27,764 nt of DNA from the IMG/VR virus record IMGVR_UViG_3300035145_001244, positions 1 through 27,764 of that record; one strand, written 5' to 3'. Position 1 is the stretch's first letter. Every line of letters starts with the position of its first letter. Origin of the DNA: a virus. Both the position numbers and the translations under genes were made by a program. The notes beneath the pieces are model-generated. The model was given only the letters and a program-made list of their open reading frames with translations. It made no database searches and was not told where the DNA came from. Of this stretch, positions 26,058-27,764 are shown one piece after another.

Positions 26058-27331
26058 TAAAATAATTTTTTAGTCTGACTCTCCTCGGTGGTCTTTTTAG
26101 GAGTTGTCTTCTTACCAACGAGCTTCATCTTTTTAGGAGGAGCAGTTGATTCATCTGGAATATCCATGCCTGCGAAAGCATCTGGACCAAAACTTGGCTG
26201 ATCTTTTAACCAAGTCGTACCTTCAAGAATGCGATCCATTTCCATGATAGACTCTTTGTTTTCAATAGCACCTTCCCAATCCTTTTCAATAGAATCGTAA
26301 ATTGCCTTTTGAATAGCATCTGGAATTGTCTTAGTGTGTAGTAGCATTAGTGCAATGTTGTTTGACAATGCAACTTTAATTAGAGTAGGATTACTGTGTC
26401 CAACTACACGATAAACAATATCTGATAATTTATCTTTATACTCAGATGAGAACAAGTGATCAATAACAAAATTGTCATACTCTTTAATAAACTGATCATA
26501 GATAGTATCAGCATGCTTCATTGTCAAAGAGTAGTTGCGTAATTTACCTGACTTCATTTCTTTTTGCCAAGTAACTACTGCAGGAATATTGTCTGACTTG
26601 TCACCCGTTAAGATCTTCTTAAGAATAAACTCGTCACAATCAATTTCTTCGATCTGAATTTTATTAGCTTCAATCCAAGACAAAATATCACCTTGATAAT
26701 TATCTCTAAGCATTGTTTGTCCACCCATATTAAAGAGCATGTCTTCATTGCTCATATCGGCAGCAGCTGAAGTCTCCATATCTTTTAAGAAACCTTTGTA
26801 ACCATAGAGTGACTTTTTAGTATTGTAATACCATATAGTGTGAGCATCGTTAGTAGTAGAGTAGTTTACCAATTGAATAAGGTCTCTATCACCCGACCAT
26901 ACGATACATGATTTACCACGAGCGTTAAGCATTGTAGACCAACCAAAAATAACATCGTCAGCCTCAGCACCTTGAATTTGGTGAACCGTAACGCCTTTAC
27001 TGGCTACTACCTTTTGGAATTCTTCATATACAGAATAGACAGCGTTCCAATCTACATCAGAACTCTGCTTTCTAGTGCCTTTATAATCTGACTCAGGATA
27101 AAGATCCTTACGCCACGATTTACTGTCGACTGTTAATACAACATCATCGACAAACATTTTTAACTTGCGCATCTCTGATGCAAAGTCAATGGCCAACTTT
27201 CTCATGAACTGTGCTTTTTGCTTATCATCGCCCAATAAGGCTACACCGCCTTTAGGTTTAGGTAAGACAAAAAGTCTACTGAACACAAAATAGTTACCGT
27301 CTATAAGTAGTGTATGTTTTCCCACTTTCAT
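26057..27331 (-). CDS. rnh: 5'-3' exonuclease of the T4 RNase H / FEN family
   Basis: A 424-aa nuclease; T4 RNase H is about 305 aa. Metal-binding motifs are all present: LLIDGNYF (Asp11), TVDSKSWR (Asp70) with LYPESDYKGTR, GAEADDVI (Glu123, Asp125, Asp126), SGDRDLIQLV (Asp148, Asp150) and the H3TH segment GDKSDNIP (243-250). Such enzymes remove RNA primers and flaps from lagging strands. The extra length is mostly C-terminal, ending in a Lys- and Thr-rich flexible tail. Promoter copy 7 lies directly upstream of the ATG at 27331, so it opens a transcription unit. Confidence 0.95.
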   Translation of the reverse strand: MKVGKHTLLIDGNYFVFSRLFVLPKPKGGVALLGDDKQKAQFMRKLAIDFASEMRKLKMFVDDVVLTVDSKSWRKDLYPESDYKGTRKQSSDVDWNAVYSVYEEFQKVVASKGVTVHQIQGAEADDVIFGWSTMLNARGKSCIVWSGDRDLIQLVNYSTTNDAHTIWYYNTKKSLYGYKGFLKDMETSAAADMSNEDMLFNMGGQTMLRDNYQGDILSWIEANKIQIEEIDCDEFILKKILTGDKSDNIPAVVTWQKEMKSGKLRNYSLTMKHADTIYDQFIKEYDNFVIDHLFSSEYKDKLSDIVYRVVGHSNPTLIKVALSNNIALMLLHTKTIPDAIQKAIYDSIEKDWEGAIENKESIMEMDRILEGTTWLKDQPSFGPDAFAGMDIPDESTAPPKKMKLVGKKTTPKKTTEESQTKKLF

Positions 27332-27354
27332 ATCTCTTGTTTCTTATTCTACTG

Positions 27355-27400
27355 CCAATATACACAAAATAATTGACAATAAAAAATTTTCTAATAAGTT
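27355..27400 (-). promoter_or_regulatory. Early-type promoter cassette, copy 7
   Basis: The minus strand carries a T-run, TATTGTCAATTATTTTGTG and the box TATATTGG (27355-27362). It matches copy 5 closely (TTGTCAATTATTT). It would drive the RNase H gene. Confidence 0.68.
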
Positions 27401-27402
27401 TT

Positions 27403-27764
27403 TTAAGAGTTGACGATAGATTGTATTTCATACACACAACTAAGCATTGTAATCACTGGGTCAATAACATGTACACGTTGCGCTTGGTGTTTAGCAACTG
27501 TAATGATAATCTGAGGAATGTGCTTTACATGCTGCAACTTCTCTTGTTGTATATATTCAACAAACTCTTCACCTAATGTTTGAAGTACGTCGTCAACTTT
27601 ATTTGCATAATTGCTCACTAGCAATTGATAGTTCTTTGCTGGATCTGTCTCGTTAAAGATCAACTCAAATACATCTTTGTAAACTGAGTTAAACTTTTTA
27701 ACGTCCTCAACTGTGATATTATTTGTACCTTGAGTTTTGTAACCTTGAAGCTTGTTAAGTGTAG
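27403..27764 (-). CDS. Partial gene cut by the right window edge, unknown function
   Basis: The frame stays open from its stop at 27403 to the window end, about 119 codons, with no need for a start inside the window. A TTG at 27663 is an internal codon rather than a likely start, since the upstream part reads well: TLNKLQGYKTQGTNNITVED, then KKFNSVYKDVFELIFNETDP. The visible part is a soluble, mainly helical C-terminus (ANKVDDVLQTLGEEFVEYIQ). No family recognised. Confidence 0.75.
   Translation of the reverse strand, partial: TLNKLQGYKTQGTNNITVEDVKKFNSVYKDVFELIFNETDPAKNYQLLVSNYANKVDDVLQTLGEEFVEYIQQEKLQHVKHIPQIIITVAKHQAQRVHVIDPVITMLSCVYEIQSIVNS

Overview
This window looks like part of a T4-like contractile-tailed phage (myovirus) genome. 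It is AT-rich, and every gene I can support is on the minus strand. The T4 neck-to-tail block is recognisable: a gp14-like neck protein, small and large terminase (gp16, gp17), sheath (gp18) and tube (gp19). Around it lie a T4 RNase H-type 5' nuclease, a gp26-family baseplate/tail-assembly protein, a late-type sigma factor and ten tRNAs. Almost no gene has a Shine-Dalgarno sequence; leaders are A-rich. The early promoter -10 box reads TATATTAG or TATATTGG, close to the Bacteroidota TAnnTTTG element. Both facts suggest a Bacteroidota host (for example a flavobacterium), but this is inference: no host gene is present.

Layout, from high to low coordinates (the direction of transcription). (1) 27764-25443: a cut gene, then an early-type promoter, RNase H, a 50-aa ORF and a conserved unknown. 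(2) 25459-16777: an unknown protein, the neck protein with a LamG-like C-terminus, terminase subunits, a sheath of 951 aa (T4 gp18 is about 660 aa) and the tube, ending in a clear intrinsic terminator. Most transcription units here start with a GATATATA / TATAAATA late-promoter motif. (3) 16688-11284: a ribbon-helix-helix-like protein, the gp26-like protein, an overlapping short ORF and a 1289-aa membrane-helix-rich tape-measure candidate. The gp26-like gene ends in CTT TAA, and a +1 slip there would fuse it to the overlapping ORF. This resembles the G/GT-tape-measure layout of other phages. (4) 11236-2453: an accessory region of mostly small genes. It holds a KTSC protein, a membrane/coiled-coil protein flanked by a 13-bp inverted repeat, an LPD29-like protein, a GT32-type glycosyltransferase, a zincless Fpg/Nei glycosylase, a flavodoxin-fold oxidoreductase, a guanylate-kinase-like enzyme, a PD-(D/E)XK nuclease-like protein and a phosphoesterase that has lost its metal ligands. 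Related promoter cassettes, some with a terminator-like stem, punctuate this region. (5) 2377-1772: an ECF-type sigma factor, the likely late sigma. (6) 1676-152: ten tRNAs (Glu, Leu, Arg, Thr, Ser, Asp, Asn, Pro, His, Gln), a small membrane protein and several unassigned RNA hairpins.

Together the layout suggests an early promoter family driving scattered small-gene operons, including the sigma factor. That sigma factor probably then directs RNA polymerase to the GATATATA promoters of the structural genes. The most notable observations are the prfB-like +1 frameshift candidate next to the tape measure, the modular promoter cassettes and the degenerate phosphoesterase.
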